Counted from the stretch's first letter, positions 41,789-50,762 are shown. The stretch is DNA of 64,000 nucleotides from JARRRD01 sp046706685 (GCA_046706685.1 JBJKPE010000052.1:1-64000); one strand, 5' to 3'. A program made the numbers and translations. Notes: generated by a model not told the origin, from the letters alone.

Positions 41789-42317
41789 AGCGGGCAGGAA
41801 AATAGTGATTATCGCCGGGCCGAACGGCGCCGGGAAAACAACCTTTGCCCTTGAGTATCTGCCGAATGAAGGAGAATGCCCTATCTTCGTGAATGCCGAC
41901 TTAATCGCAGCGGGCATTTCTCCGTTTCTTCCCGAACAGGCCGCCTTCCATGCAGGCAGACTGATGATGGATGAAATCAAGAGGCACGTGCTTAATGGTG
42001 AAAGTTTTGCCTTTGAAACGACTCTGAGCGGCAAGACTTATGCCCAAATGATCCCTGAATGGCAGCGACTGGGTTACAGCATAAAGCTGATTTTTCTTTA
42101 TCTTCCTGATGTAAGAATTGCCGTTGAACGGGTAAAATATCGTGTCGGACAGGGTGGCCATAATATACCTGAAAAAACTATCAGACGCCGGTACGAAAAG
42201 GGCTGGCGAAACTTTCAGAACATCTATAGGCAGTTGGTTGATGCGTGGGTTCTTTTTGACAACTCGGGTGCAACCCCAAAGCTGGTTGATAAAGGAGAAA
42301 AATATGGCCAGGGTTAG
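41772..42317 (+). CDS. Zeta-toxin-like P-loop kinase inside the RM operon
   Basis: A 181-residue P-loop protein of the zeta toxin/AAA_33 group. Walker A GPNGAGKTT is at about 16-24, VNADLIAAGISP follows (the Asp in the substrate-binding position of zeta toxins), then FETTLSG and the arginine-rich RRRYEKGW lid near 137. Zeta toxins phosphorylate UDP-N-acetylglucosamine or related sugars, but some chromosomal homologues have other roles. The gene overlaps hsdS upstream by 17 bases and a small basic partner downstream by 14, so it is firmly embedded in the operon. Confidence 0.8.
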   Translation: MLMARKAGRKIVIIAGPNGAGKTTFALEYLPNEGECPIFVNADLIAAGISPFLPEQAAFHAGRLMMDEIKRHVLNGESFAFETTLSGKTYAQMIPEWQRLGYSIKLIFLYLPDVRIAVERVKYRVGQGGHNIPEKTIRRRYEKGWRNFQNIYRQLVDAWVLFDNSGATPKLVDKGEKYGQG

Positions 42318-42483
42318 ACAGCAGATTCGGGATAAAGACCTTGCAGGTGCTGAAGCGGCCCTTCGGCGAGCCGCCAGGAAGGCAAAAATTATCGCCAGAC
42401 AAACTAACACACCCTTAGTGGTATATGAAAGAGGGAATGTCGTAAAAAAGTATGCAGGCAGGGGAAAGAGTAAACAGTCATAA
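42304..42483 (+). CDS. Small basic protein, candidate partner/antitoxin of the zeta-like kinase
   Basis: A 59-residue basic protein (RQQIRDKDLAGAEAALRRAA, ending GNVVKKYAGRGKSKQS). AAAGGAG precedes ATG 42304, which lies inside the end of the zeta-like gene. Short proteins of this kind commonly follow zeta-like ATPases in bacterial chromosomes. By position it is probably the cognate antidote, but it is not homologous to the epsilon antitoxin as far as I can see. hsdR follows after 6 bases. Confidence 0.6.
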   Translation: MARVRQQIRDKDLAGAEAALRRAARKAKIIARQTNTPLVVYERGNVVKKYAGRGKSKQS

Positions 42484-42489
42484 AAACTT

Positions 42490-45426
42490 ATGAGCCGCGC
42501 GAGAAAGAAAAAGCCCGAACTGACCTTCCAGCAGCATATCGCAGACTTCCTCGTCCGCGTTCACGGCTATGGCGTACTCGAACAGTCCGACATCACTGAC
42601 ACCTGGCACTGCATAGCCGAAGACCTGCTTTGGGCCTTCCTTAACGCCACGCAAGCCGATCAGCTTAAGAAGTTGAAAGACGACTACGGCACTGACGCGC
42701 GGGAGGAGGTGTTCCGGACGCTGCGCAAGGAGCTGGAGAGTACGCCGCTCTGGATGATCCTGCGCCATGGGCTGAAGGTGCGAGGTTTGGAGTTTCGGTT
42801 GTTCTACCCAAAACCGCGCTCCAGCGAAAGTGCTGCGGCAAAGAAGCACGGCGAAAACCGCATCACCTTCCGGCCGCATTTCTACTTCGGCGAAAACAAT
42901 AAAGAGATCGATTTCGTATTCTTCCTGAATGGCCTGCCCATCGCGGCGCTGGAGGTCAAGCACGAGAAAAACCAGAACGTTCATGATGCTGTAGCGCAGT
43001 TCGCGGCGCGCGATCATTCCCTTCGAATCTTCCAGCACCCTTTTCTCTACCTGGCCGCGGACACCAGCGACGTTATGGCGGCAACAGATCCGCGCCGGAC
43101 TGAGAACTTCCGTTGGCACAACACCGGCCTGACCAACGCACCCCTGACAGAGGAAGAATATGCGGTAGAGTTCCTGTACCGCGAAGTGTTGTCAAAGGAC
43201 GAGTTGCTGGAGCTGTTGTCGTTCTTCCTGGTCCGTGTGTCCAGGCGCGAGGCGGAAGAAGACAAGCCTGAGCGGCCTGCATTCACTATTCTGCCGCGTT
43301 ACCATCAAAGCCGCATGGTGCGGAAGGTGGCGGAAGATGCCGTGGCACATTTTTCAGCTACTGGCGATATCGGCCGTAAGTATCTGATTGATCATTCTGC
43401 CGGCAGCGGCAAAACGCTTTCCATCTGCTGGCTTGCCGACCGGCTGCACAGCCTCTTCAAGCCGGGTACAAACGACAAGCTTGTAGATATGGTATTTATT
43501 CTCACTGACAGGAAGTCACTCGACAAGAACATCAGGGACGACATCGAGAAGTTTACCCACCTGAAAGATGTGGTGGGCCTTGCGCGCAGAGCCGACGACC
43601 TGCCCCGGTATCTCAGGGAGCGGAAACCGATCATAGTAACAACGCAGCAGAAGTTCGCCTGGGTGCTGGATGAGATCGGAAAAAAGCCGGAACTCAAAGA
43701 CTTGCGCGTGGCCTTTTTGATTGACGAAGCACATCGTTCGCAGGAAGGCCAGATGGGGGTAGCCATCCGTGTGCCATTCCGCAAAGCAGACGACCCCGAC
43801 ACAGAAGACGCCGAGGACAACGGGGAGAATGAAGAAGAGAAGATAGCCCGGATCATCCGGGAGCACGACCTCAATCAGCTCTTTGTCGCCTTTACTGCCA
43901 CCCCGGCCCCTGCAACTGTGACCCTGTTCGGCGCACCTTTCGACACCTACACAGAGGCAGAAGCAATCGCCGAGGGATACATCGTGGACGTGGCCGCGAG
44001 CATCATTTCCTATAAGACCCTCTACAATCTGCATTGCCCGGTTGTTCCGAACCCTGATGAGGAAAAGCTCTACCCGAAAGGTGTAGTCGCAAAGGCTTTG
44101 AAAAACGTTGCATATCAGGATGACGGGCTCATCCAGTACAAGGCGGAGGTTATGCTTCGCATCTTCGATGAGGACGTGAAGCAGCTCATCGGAGGGCGGG
44201 CAAAGGCGATGATTGTGGCGACTTCGCGTGTGGCAGGCCTGCGATACTTCAACATCATCAAGGAGAAGCTCAGGGAGCGTGGAGCTGACTACAAGGCGCT
44301 CTATGCATTTTCGGATTTCGTCCACCCGGCAACTAACGAGGCGATCAGTGAACACGCGATTAATGAATTGAACGACGGGGAGCCGATCGAGGACCGTTTT
44401 GAGGGAGACGACTATCGGCTGATGATCGTTGCGAACAAGTTTCAGACCGGATTTGACCAGCCGTTGCTCGCCGGCATGTTCCTCGACAAGCCGGTGGTCG
44501 ACCGCAATGCGGTGCAGACGGTATCGCGGCTGAACCGCAGCCATGAAGGCAAGAAGGATGTCGTGGTGGTGGACTTCACGAACAATGCCTCGGCGATTCT
44601 CAAGGCATTCGCGAAGTACCGCAAGGGAACGCCGTTTGAGCCGGAGGAGCCCGATCCCGAGCTGTGCAGCAGATTGCATTCAGAGATTCTTGCTGCAGGC
44701 GTCTTCACGCAGGCCGACGCTCATGACTTCGTGAAATTGGCCGCAACCGGCACAGACGCCCAGGTTCAGTTCGCCATCAAAGGGCTGCGCATGCGGTTTC
44801 AGACGAAACTTCTGTCCCCCGAAAGTCGCAAGGGCTATGTCTATCAACTGGCCCGGCTCGTTAAGAGCTTTCACTTTATGACGTGCTTCTTCACTTATCC
44901 GGACGTGATAAAGGAATTTGTCGCATTTGCGGAATATGTGGGTCCTCAGCTCATCAAACAGGGCAGCGTGTCCGAGTTGATGAGGCAGATCCGGCAGACC
45001 GAGGTGGTCAAGGCAGCCGTAGAGTATAAAGGCGAGGTGCATGCCACCGGCGGCGAAGTTAAGCTCAAGCCAGGTGGAGGCAAGAGAGCGGCAGGACCGC
45101 CGCCACAGAAGGTTTCCGTGCAAGGCATGATCGATGAGATCCGAGCCAGGTTCGAAATAAGCGACGAAGAGGCACTCTACATCAAACAAGTAACGGCGGA
45201 AAAAGCGGAGGACCCAGTCATCCATAGCACAGTCCAGGCTCATCGTGAAGATCGTATATTCCTTGAAACTGCTTACAGGGGCCAGGTGAACGGGGCGATA
45301 CAGAAAAAATATGGAGAGTTGGCAAGATACGACGAACTGGCTGATCCGAAATATACGGATACAGGCGGCATATTCGACATTATGTCTGTAACGGTGATTC
45401 AGAGCCATCTCGCGGCGGCAGCATGA
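42490..45426 (+). CDS. hsdR: Type I restriction endonuclease/translocase subunit
   Basis: A 978-residue HsdR. An N-terminal PD-(D/E)xK nuclease core is visible (EIDFVFFLNGLPIAALEVK, about residues 139-157). The SF2 motor has Walker A HSAGSGKT near 303, motif II IDEAHRS near 417, motif III AFTATPA near 465 and motif VI QTVSRLNR near 680. The remaining C-terminal helical part would bind the methyltransferase core. It translocates DNA and cuts at distant sites. It follows the small partner gene by 6 bases and overlaps radC by 4 bases. Confidence 0.94.
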   Translation: MSRARKKKPELTFQQHIADFLVRVHGYGVLEQSDITDTWHCIAEDLLWAFLNATQADQLKKLKDDYGTDAREEVFRTLRKELESTPLWMILRHGLKVRGLEFRLFYPKPRSSESAAAKKHGENRITFRPHFYFGENNKEIDFVFFLNGLPIAALEVKHEKNQNVHDAVAQFAARDHSLRIFQHPFLYLAADTSDVMAATDPRRTENFRWHNTGLTNAPLTEEEYAVEFLYREVLSKDELLELLSFFLVRVSRREAEEDKPERPAFTILPRYHQSRMVRKVAEDAVAHFSATGDIGRKYLIDHSAGSGKTLSICWLADRLHSLFKPGTNDKLVDMVFILTDRKSLDKNIRDDIEKFTHLKDVVGLARRADDLPRYLRERKPIIVTTQQKFAWVLDEIGKKPELKDLRVAFLIDEAHRSQEGQMGVAIRVPFRKADDPDTEDAEDNGENEEEKIARIIREHDLNQLFVAFTATPAPATVTLFGAPFDTYTEAEAIAEGYIVDVAASIISYKTLYNLHCPVVPNPDEEKLYPKGVVAKALKNVAYQDDGLIQYKAEVMLRIFDEDVKQLIGGRAKAMIVATSRVAGLRYFNIIKEKLRERGADYKALYAFSDFVHPATNEAISEHAINELNDGEPIEDRFEGDDYRLMIVANKFQTGFDQPLLAGMFLDKPVVDRNAVQTVSRLNRSHEGKKDVVVVDFTNNASAILKAFAKYRKGTPFEPEEPDPELCSRLHSEILAAGVFTQADAHDFVKLAATGTDAQVQFAIKGLRMRFQTKLLSPESRKGYVYQLARLVKSFHFMTCFFTYPDVIKEFVAFAEYVGPQLIKQGSVSELMRQIRQTEVVKAAVEYKGEVHATGGEVKLKPGGGKRAAGPPPQKVSVQGMIDEIRARFEISDEEALYIKQVTAEKAEDPVIHSTVQAHREDRIFLETAYRGQVNGAIQKKYGELARYDELADPKYTDTGGIFDIMSVTVIQSHLAAAA

Positions 45427-46091
45427 AACGTCCATTCGCGAAAATACCGAAGGATGAACGGCCGCGAGAAAAGCTGCTAGCACGCGGCGCCAAGTCTCTG
45501 AATGATCAGGAACTGCTTGCCATTCTAATTGGCAAAGGTACTCCCAGGATGGATGTGATGACTCTTGCGGCTAAGCTCTCCAAAGTCATAGACGAAAAAG
45601 GGATTGAACTGCGACCGGAGGATCTTGCATCTTTCGACGGTATAGGAGATGCCAAATCTACGCTAATACTTGCGGCGATAGAGTTCGCGCGGCGTCGAAT
45701 AAAGCCAGAAGGAATAAAAATCGAGACACCGGCCGACTTGCTGCCTTTAATACGCCATTATGCTGATCGCAGGCAGGAGCATTTCATAGCTGCTTCTGTT
45801 AACGGCGCAAATGAGGTAATGAATATTCGGGTTGTGTCAATTGGTTCTGTGGATCGTACGACAGTTCATCCGCGCGAGGTCTTTGCTGGTGTGCTTGCTG
45901 ACAGGGCCAGCGGAGTAATCGTCGCTCACAATCATCCGGCTGGTGTCCTTAATCCGTCAGTCTGGGATCTCGATATCACCAGGCAGCTGAAGGCAGCCGG
46001 GGAGGTTGTAGGGTTGATTTTACTGGATCATATCATTTTCAACAGAACAGGCTATTACAGCTTTCTCGAAAATGGAGCATTGGGGGGATGA
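45423..46091 (+). CDS. radC: RadC/JAB-domain protein
   Basis: A 222-residue RadC-family protein. An N-terminal helix-hairpin-helix region (LASFDGIGDAKSTLI) is followed by a JAMM metalloprotease-like domain with HNHPAG-N5-S-N2-D (about residues 174-187). The family is no longer considered a repair enzyme and is often found in mobile islands. Its position, overlapping hsdR by 4 bases, ties it to the restriction operon. Metal-dependent nuclease or peptidase activity is not established. Confidence 0.9.
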   Translation: MKRPFAKIPKDERPREKLLARGAKSLNDQELLAILIGKGTPRMDVMTLAAKLSKVIDEKGIELRPEDLASFDGIGDAKSTLILAAIEFARRRIKPEGIKIETPADLLPLIRHYADRRQEHFIAASVNGANEVMNIRVVSIGSVDRTTVHPREVFAGVLADRASGVIVAHNHPAGVLNPSVWDLDITRQLKAAGEVVGLILLDHIIFNRTGYYSFLENGALGG

Positions 46092-46152
46092 TCCGTACTT
46101 TTTGCATTCTCGCGCCGGATGTGTGACGTAAGGCATAGGCAGGAGGCATATC

Positions 46153-46338
46153 ATGATTAAGACCCAGGTTATCAAGGAAGACAATAAGCCGGTCGCGGTA
46201 ATTCTTGATTACAATGAATATAAGAGATTGAAGGAAATCGAGCAGGACAAGGCCGACTATTACTCTGCTGTCTCGGTCAAAGCAAAGAACAAGAAGTGGA
46301 CAAGTCACGCAGAACTGAAATCCCGACTTGGCGTGTAA
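46153..46338 (+). CDS. Phd/YefM-type antitoxin without an adjacent toxin
   Basis: A 61-residue protein resembling the Phd/YefM or prevent-host-death N-terminal fold: TQVIKEDNKPVAVILDYNEYKRLKEIEQ. AGGAGG precedes ATG 46153. A RelE/Doc-like toxin would be expected just downstream, but the next 190 bases show no intact reading frame of that kind. It may be an orphan antitoxin or the survivor of a decayed toxin pair at the end of the restriction island. Confidence 0.65.
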   Translation: MIKTQVIKEDNKPVAVILDYNEYKRLKEIEQDKADYYSAVSVKAKNKKWTSHAELKSRLGV

Positions 46339-46533
46339 CAAAGTAACCCTGCCGTCTCTCGCAGCGCGTCACGAATTGCCGGCATTTTTCTCGAAGCTTC
46401 CCCGGCCTCGCAAAACAATGGGAGAATCTTTGGGTCTGCGCTTGATCATATTCCTGCGAAGCGAGGTTAACCGGATAGACACTGATCGAGCAAACTCACG
46501 GCCTTTCTTTCCTTCCCAACATTATTTTCGCCT

Positions 46534-48810
46534 TCAGATCTTCCATGAAAGCACGCTGAGGATATTCGAGAAATCGTCGGTCCATACGGGAGATCTGCGG
46601 GAATGGCGAAGAATGTGCCATCTCGGGTCTACGATCAGCCCGGCGAGCGGATCCTTACGGCGGGCCATGGCGACCCATACGGACCGTTCCTTTCCGTGCA
46701 TGATGTCGGATCTGCTCAGATCCGCATCATCGCGAATCACGCCGACCAAACCCGCGTCATGGGCAAGGTCTGCGACTACCCCTGCCAGATCGAGTCGCCG
46801 GTTCGTTATATTGAAAACCAGCATGCCGCCGTCCGCCAGCTTATCGAGGTATAACTTCAGGGCTTCGCGTGTAACAAGGTGGATCGGGATGGAATCGGAA
46901 CTGAAGGCATCCAGAACAATCAGACCATAGTGGTGGTCGGGGGTGTCCCCCAGTCGCAGCCGTGCGTCACCCGTTATTATATTCAGGCTCTTTGCGCGAG
47001 TGTTCTTCAGGAACGTAAAATAATGTGCGTCTCGGGCAATGCGCTCGACAGCCGGGTCGATTTCGTAAAAAGTCCAGTCCTCAGACGGCTTGGCATAAGT
47101 AGCCAGTGTGCCAGTCCCCAGTCCGACAACGGCAATGGTCGGGGGAGCCGAAGAGGACTCAAAGGCCGACATTACTTGACCGATCGGGCCGCTCGTGAAA
47201 TAGTACGAGAGTGGTTCATTACTGAGCTCCGGCTTAAGGCTTTGCCGGCCGTGGAGGGTATCGCCGTGCATAAGCTGATGGTATTTTCCTTCCGCATCCA
47301 CCGTCACCCGCAGCGTTCCAAAGAAATTCCTCTCCATCAAAAGCGGGCTGCCAAGAACGCCTGTAAAAAGGAGGCTGGCTGCGAGGATCCCCCCTAACCC
47401 GAGGCTGAAGCGGACGGGCCTTCTTACGGTACGGTATGTCAATAGGGCAGGCAAGGCGAATATGCAGAGCGCACTCAGCCGGCCGAGATTCACCCCTGAT
47501 GTCTGTACGATGAGTATCGACGATGCGGTCAGAAGCCCGATGGCAACCGGCCAGTTCAAGTCCCGGAATCCAACCTCCGGCAGTGGAGCCGCACCTGCCT
47601 GCCTCTCGCCCGACGGTCGAATGGCACAGGCAAGCACCATGACCAGCGGATATTCCAGCAGGCTGTGAAACAAAAGAGGGGCCAGGAGGGCATTGAACAT
47701 GCCTCCGAGCACGCCGCCGAGGGATATACACAAATAAAACTCGGTGAGACGATGGGCCGCAGGGCGGCTCTTAGCAATTTCTCCGTGGCAGATTATGGCT
47801 GCCGACCCGAACATCAGCAGGTTCAGAGACACCATCAGCCAAGCCAAGTGGGTCGCACCTGCGATGAAGGCAACTAGCAACACGACCGTACACAAACTGA
47901 GCATGCGACCGACCCACGGAGGCGGCAGGAAGGGGCGTCTCGCAAACACAAGGATGAATGTGAGCAGGTAGATCGCCAGCGGCACGACCCACAAGAGCGG
48001 AAACGGTGCGACATCCGTGGTCAGGTATGTCGTCACCCCCAGCATCAAACTCGAAGGTATAAACGCAAGAAGTATCCACCACCATCTCCGTGGAACGGGG
48101 TCGTCCGCGTCCAGGCTCTTCTTTACGGTCTCATCGCTTCGCACGCATGCACTTCCCTCTCGACCACAATCTGAATGCCTGGTCGAATAGGCAACGGCCT
48201 CCGTTTTGTGCGGCTTCGACCGCCACAGCACAGACGAGCAGACGCCGATACACACCGCCAGGAGCCCGTATCCACCCGCCCAGATTCTGCTTTGCTGCAT
48301 GAGGCGAAGGTGAGGTTCGATGAGTAGCGGATAACTCAACAGTCCCAGCATGCTACCCGCATTGCTCGCCGCATACAGAAAATAGGGATCGCCTGCCAAC
48401 CGATGATCTGCCTCGGCAAACCATCTTTGGAGAAGCGGCGCTGTTGCGGATATGACCAGAAGAGGCAGACCGGCAGATATTGTCAGAAAACCGAGCAGCC
48501 ACGGTACGGGGTCGGCAGAACCGGGTAGTGACGCCAGGGCGGCCTTGCTGATCCCGATGGGCAGCAGCGCCAGCGGAAACAGGATTATACCCAGGTGCAT
48601 CAATGCCTGGCGCCGGGCAGTGAGCCATCGAGTCGACAAATGAGCATATAAATAGCCCAGAAGCAGGACCGACTGAAAAAACACCATGCACGTGTTCCAG
48701 ACCGCCGGGACCCCTCCCAGAAGAGGGAGGACCATCTTTCCGATCATCGGTTCGACGACAAAGAGCAGTGCCGCGCTGAGGAATAGCGTTGCTGAGTAAA
48801 GAAAAACCAT
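46534..48810 (-). CDS. Membrane-fused spermidine-synthase-like protein
   Basis: A 758-residue protein. The first 480 residues hold around 14 hydrophobic segments of the fused MFS/spermidine-synthase type (FVVEPMIGKMVLPLLGG, WNTCMVFFQSVLLLGYLYAH). A soluble SpeE-like domain follows, with the SAM-fold motif IAVVGLGTGTLATYA (about 563), EIDPAVERIA and DARLRL. The canonical SpeE catalytic Asp region reads VLDAFSSDSIPIHL. Polyamine aminopropyl transfer is possible but not proven; related proteins are of unknown substrate. Weak ribosome-binding site. It converges on the lone antitoxin gene. Confidence 0.82.
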   Translation of the reverse strand: MVFLYSATLFLSAALLFVVEPMIGKMVLPLLGGVPAVWNTCMVFFQSVLLLGYLYAHLSTRWLTARRQALMHLGIILFPLALLPIGISKAALASLPGSADPVPWLLGFLTISAGLPLLVISATAPLLQRWFAEADHRLAGDPYFLYAASNAGSMLGLLSYPLLIEPHLRLMQQSRIWAGGYGLLAVCIGVCSSVLWRSKPHKTEAVAYSTRHSDCGREGSACVRSDETVKKSLDADDPVPRRWWWILLAFIPSSLMLGVTTYLTTDVAPFPLLWVVPLAIYLLTFILVFARRPFLPPPWVGRMLSLCTVVLLVAFIAGATHLAWLMVSLNLLMFGSAAIICHGEIAKSRPAAHRLTEFYLCISLGGVLGGMFNALLAPLLFHSLLEYPLVMVLACAIRPSGERQAGAAPLPEVGFRDLNWPVAIGLLTASSILIVQTSGVNLGRLSALCIFALPALLTYRTVRRPVRFSLGLGGILAASLLFTGVLGSPLLMERNFFGTLRVTVDAEGKYHQLMHGDTLHGRQSLKPELSNEPLSYYFTSGPIGQVMSAFESSSAPPTIAVVGLGTGTLATYAKPSEDWTFYEIDPAVERIARDAHYFTFLKNTRAKSLNIITGDARLRLGDTPDHHYGLIVLDAFSSDSIPIHLVTREALKLYLDKLADGGMLVFNITNRRLDLAGVVADLAHDAGLVGVIRDDADLSRSDIMHGKERSVWVAMARRKDPLAGLIVDPRWHILRHSRRSPVWTDDFSNILSVLSWKI

Positions 48811-49210
48811 ATATCTTAATTATGCGTAAATTGTTTGGATCGTCAAATGAAAAGGTACCGGCCTGATCAAGACAGTCATCGGCCTTTTTACAGGATGGTA
48901 CGTCGCCGAATGAAGAATTCACAAAAAATGACCTCCTACCGGCCTGTCATTCCCGCAAGCGAAGTGCGCCTGCCTGTCCGGCGGGCAGATCGGGAATCCT
49001 TTTGAAAGCCCCGGAAAGATTCCCGGTGAGGGTCGGGAAATGACAGACTATATCACCTTTCTGAATGGCAATTGTTTTGCAACGTTAGGGTTTACAAGGC
49101 ACAAAAGGAACCCCTTATAACCTTTGATCTTAATCCGCGCAACGATAATTTTGCCCTGAAGGAAAAGGAATAAGAAGGAAGGGCCGAAGAGGTGAGACCG
49201 GGGATGTAAT
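48811..49210. other. 400-base intergenic region with a palindromic repeat
   Basis: Apart from the BIME-like repeat at 48944-49046 and the terminator at its right end, I see nothing coding here. It should contain the promoter of the leftward polyamine-synthase-like gene near 48811-48850 (AT-rich). Confidence 0.5.
48944..49046. repeat. BIME/MITE-like imperfect palindrome
   Basis: Outer arms CTGTCATTCCCG and CGGGAAATGACAG pair with a single extra base. Internal segments GCCTGCC/GGCGGGC pair as well. It shares CCTGTCATTCCCGC and GGGAATCCTT with the repeat inserted in hsdM (39967-39998), so the two are copies of the same family with different cores. Confidence 0.7.
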
Positions 49211-49243
49211 AAAAAAAGCCCCGTCCAAAAGGGCGGGGCTTTT
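49211..49243 (-). terminator. Intrinsic terminator for the secreted Met/Gly protein gene
   Basis: AAAGCCCCGTCC ... GGGCGGGGCTTTT forms a strong GC stem. Read leftward, it follows the stop at 49260 and is followed by a run of seven Ts. An A-run on the left and TTTT on the right make it bidirectional. Confidence 0.9.
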
Positions 49244-49259
49244 CTCGATCCAGGAAGTT

Positions 49260-49940
49260 CTACTGTATCTGGTATGTGGTCAACTGGCCGTTGTTCAAAT
49301 TATAAATGTAGAGGTAGCTCTGTGCGACTGATGTACTGAAGTCGTAGTTAAACATACTGAACGTCCCGCTTCCCATCATGGCGTTTCCGAAGTCCGTCGT
49401 GGTCACATAAACCATATTGTTTTGTATGACCGGCACTGATGCGAATTCGCCGTTGAGGGTAACCGCTACGGGTTTGGAGGATGCGGTGAGAGGAAGCTGG
49501 ACTGCATAGAGCACGGACTGGTTGCTATTGCCGTCTGTGTTAAACTGGCTGAATTCCGGCAGAGAAGCCGTGGCTACAAGATAGCTGTCGTCGAAAGCCA
49601 CAACGGGCCGTGACAGTATCCCGTTGAAAGTGAGTGTGACAGGCGTTCCGCCGTTGGGAGAAAATGCCATGAGACTCGACTGAAAGGAGTTGCTGGTGGG
49701 TGCCGTTCCACTGGTGGGTGCCGTTATCGTGGGCGCATAACTTATCAGATAGGCCGTGCCGTCGCTGCCCACCACGGGCTGGCCCGCCAAACCGTTCATC
49801 ATCCCGAAGCCCCCGTTGTTCGTCATTGCGAACCCGCCGCCCATCATGCCGCCATCCATCATCGCCTCTGAACGGGCCGCAAAGGCCATTACGATAACCG
49901 CCGCGAAAGACAAAACCTTGATAACTATGGACTTCTTCAT
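49260..49940 (-). CDS. Secreted protein with Met/Gly-rich start and beta-propeller-like repeats
   Basis: A 226-residue protein. A Sec signal peptide (1-26, FAARSEA) is followed directly by a Met/Gly segment (MMDGGMMGGGFAM). Three related segments follow, QPVVGSDGTAYLISY, SRPVVAFDDSYLVATAS and SVPVIQNNMVYVTT, which look like blades of a PQQ-type beta propeller. The start is ATG 49940 with GGAGAGG upstream; the frame is open to 49985. The family is not recognised. Met-rich segments in secreted proteins often bind Cu(I), fitting its location in the copper region. It has its own PhoB/OmpR-type promoter. Confidence 0.7.
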   Translation of the reverse strand: MKKSIVIKVLSFAAVIVMAFAARSEAMMDGGMMGGGFAMTNNGGFGMMNGLAGQPVVGSDGTAYLISYAPTITAPTSGTAPTSNSFQSSLMAFSPNGGTPVTLTFNGILSRPVVAFDDSYLVATASLPEFSQFNTDGNSNQSVLYAVQLPLTASSKPVAVTLNGEFASVPVIQNNMVYVTTTDFGNAMMGSGTFSMFNYDFSTSVAQSYLYIYNLNNGQLTTYQIQ

Positions 49941-50006
49941 TCTGAACCTCTCCTTGTGATTGTGAAACTGGCTGGATGAGACCAATGGTCTCAGTTTTAC
50001 TAAAAT

Positions 50007-50039
50007 AGTATATCAGATCACTATGAAGACTTTGTGAAG
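50007..50039 (-). promoter_or_regulatory. PhoB/OmpR-type promoter upstream of the 49260-49940 gene
   Basis: Read leftward: CTTCAC-N5-CTTCAT-N10-TATACT. The two hexamers lie 11 bases apart, one helical turn, and the second is 10 bases before a near-consensus -10. This is the layout of class II promoters activated by PhoB/OmpR-type response regulators. Identical spacing recurs at 50830-50862 and 62512-62544. Confidence 0.6.
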
Positions 50040-50157
50040 ATTATTATTAATAAATGCAATATAAAAGCTATGAACTAACCTTCGCCTTCTTCAAGAGATA
50101 CTGCTTTGCCGCAAGTGCTGCCTTTGCCCTCTCACCGGATGCTATTACTATCCTTTG

Positions 50158-50195
50158 GGGAGGAGTAAAGAGGCTCTGGCCTCTTTACTCCTCCC
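50158..50195 (-). terminator. 17-bp perfect hairpin after the 50214-50762 gene
   Basis: Arms 50158-50174 and 50179-50195 are perfectly complementary (core AGGAGTAAAGAGGC), with a TCTG loop. It lies 18 bases past the stop. No T-run follows in the leftward direction, so it is either a rho-independent variant or an mRNA-stabilising stem. Confidence 0.55.
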
Positions 50196-50213
50196 TTTCC
50201 TGGGGTTACCAAA

Positions 50214-50762
50214 TTACTGAATGGTAAAGTTGGTCATCCAAAGGTAGTAAGTCGACATATTGGCACCCGCCGGGGCTGCCATAAGGCCCATAGTATATGT
50301 CCCCTTAGGGAGTGACGAAGTCGGGATGTTTCCGAACATGGCCTGGTTTACGCTGGTTACACCTGACATCCATGGCGTAACGCCCGACGACGCGGGCTGA
50401 AGTGACCCGTCCGGCCGCAGCATGTAGATATTGAAGGGATCAATCGAGGGGGCATACAGGGCAAAATACATATCCACCGGACTGGCGAACTCACTTGTTG
50501 CCACCTGGACCGAAAGTGTATTGCCGCCCATGGCGACCGAGCCGACCCCTATAGGCATCGTGGTCGTAAAATCGGTACCCGTTAGAGGCGCGCTCGTTGC
50601 CCCATATGTGAACATCTGCTGGGATGTGGGCAATTGCATCATGCCGGAGCCCATTGATGCTCCTCCTCCGCCTATCATCATCGCATCCGAGTATGCGGCG
50701 AAAGCGAACACCGCGACTATTGTCAAAATAAGTACCTGAACTTTTCCTGCAACTTTCTTCAT
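50214..50762 (-). CDS. Secreted Met/Gly-rich-start protein of unknown function
   Basis: A 182-residue protein. The signal peptide (1-29, AAYSDA) is followed immediately by MMIGGGGASMGSGMM, strikingly like the start of the neighbour at 49260-49940. The remaining 140 residues are beta-rich with no recognisable motif (DMYFALYAPSIDPFNIYML, GTYTMGLMAAP). ATG 50762 has AAAGGAGAGG upstream; an earlier ATG at 50783 lacks one. The two genes lie about 270 bases apart, each with a separate promoter of the same type. Periplasmic copper binding through methionines is an inference. Confidence 0.68.
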   Translation of the reverse strand: MKKVAGKVQVLILTIVAVFAFAAYSDAMMIGGGGASMGSGMMQLPTSQQMFTYGATSAPLTGTDFTTTMPIGVGSVAMGGNTLSVQVATSEFASPVDMYFALYAPSIDPFNIYMLRPDGSLQPASSGVTPWMSGVTSVNQAMFGNIPTSSLPKGTYTMGLMAAPAGANMSTYYLWMTNFTIQ

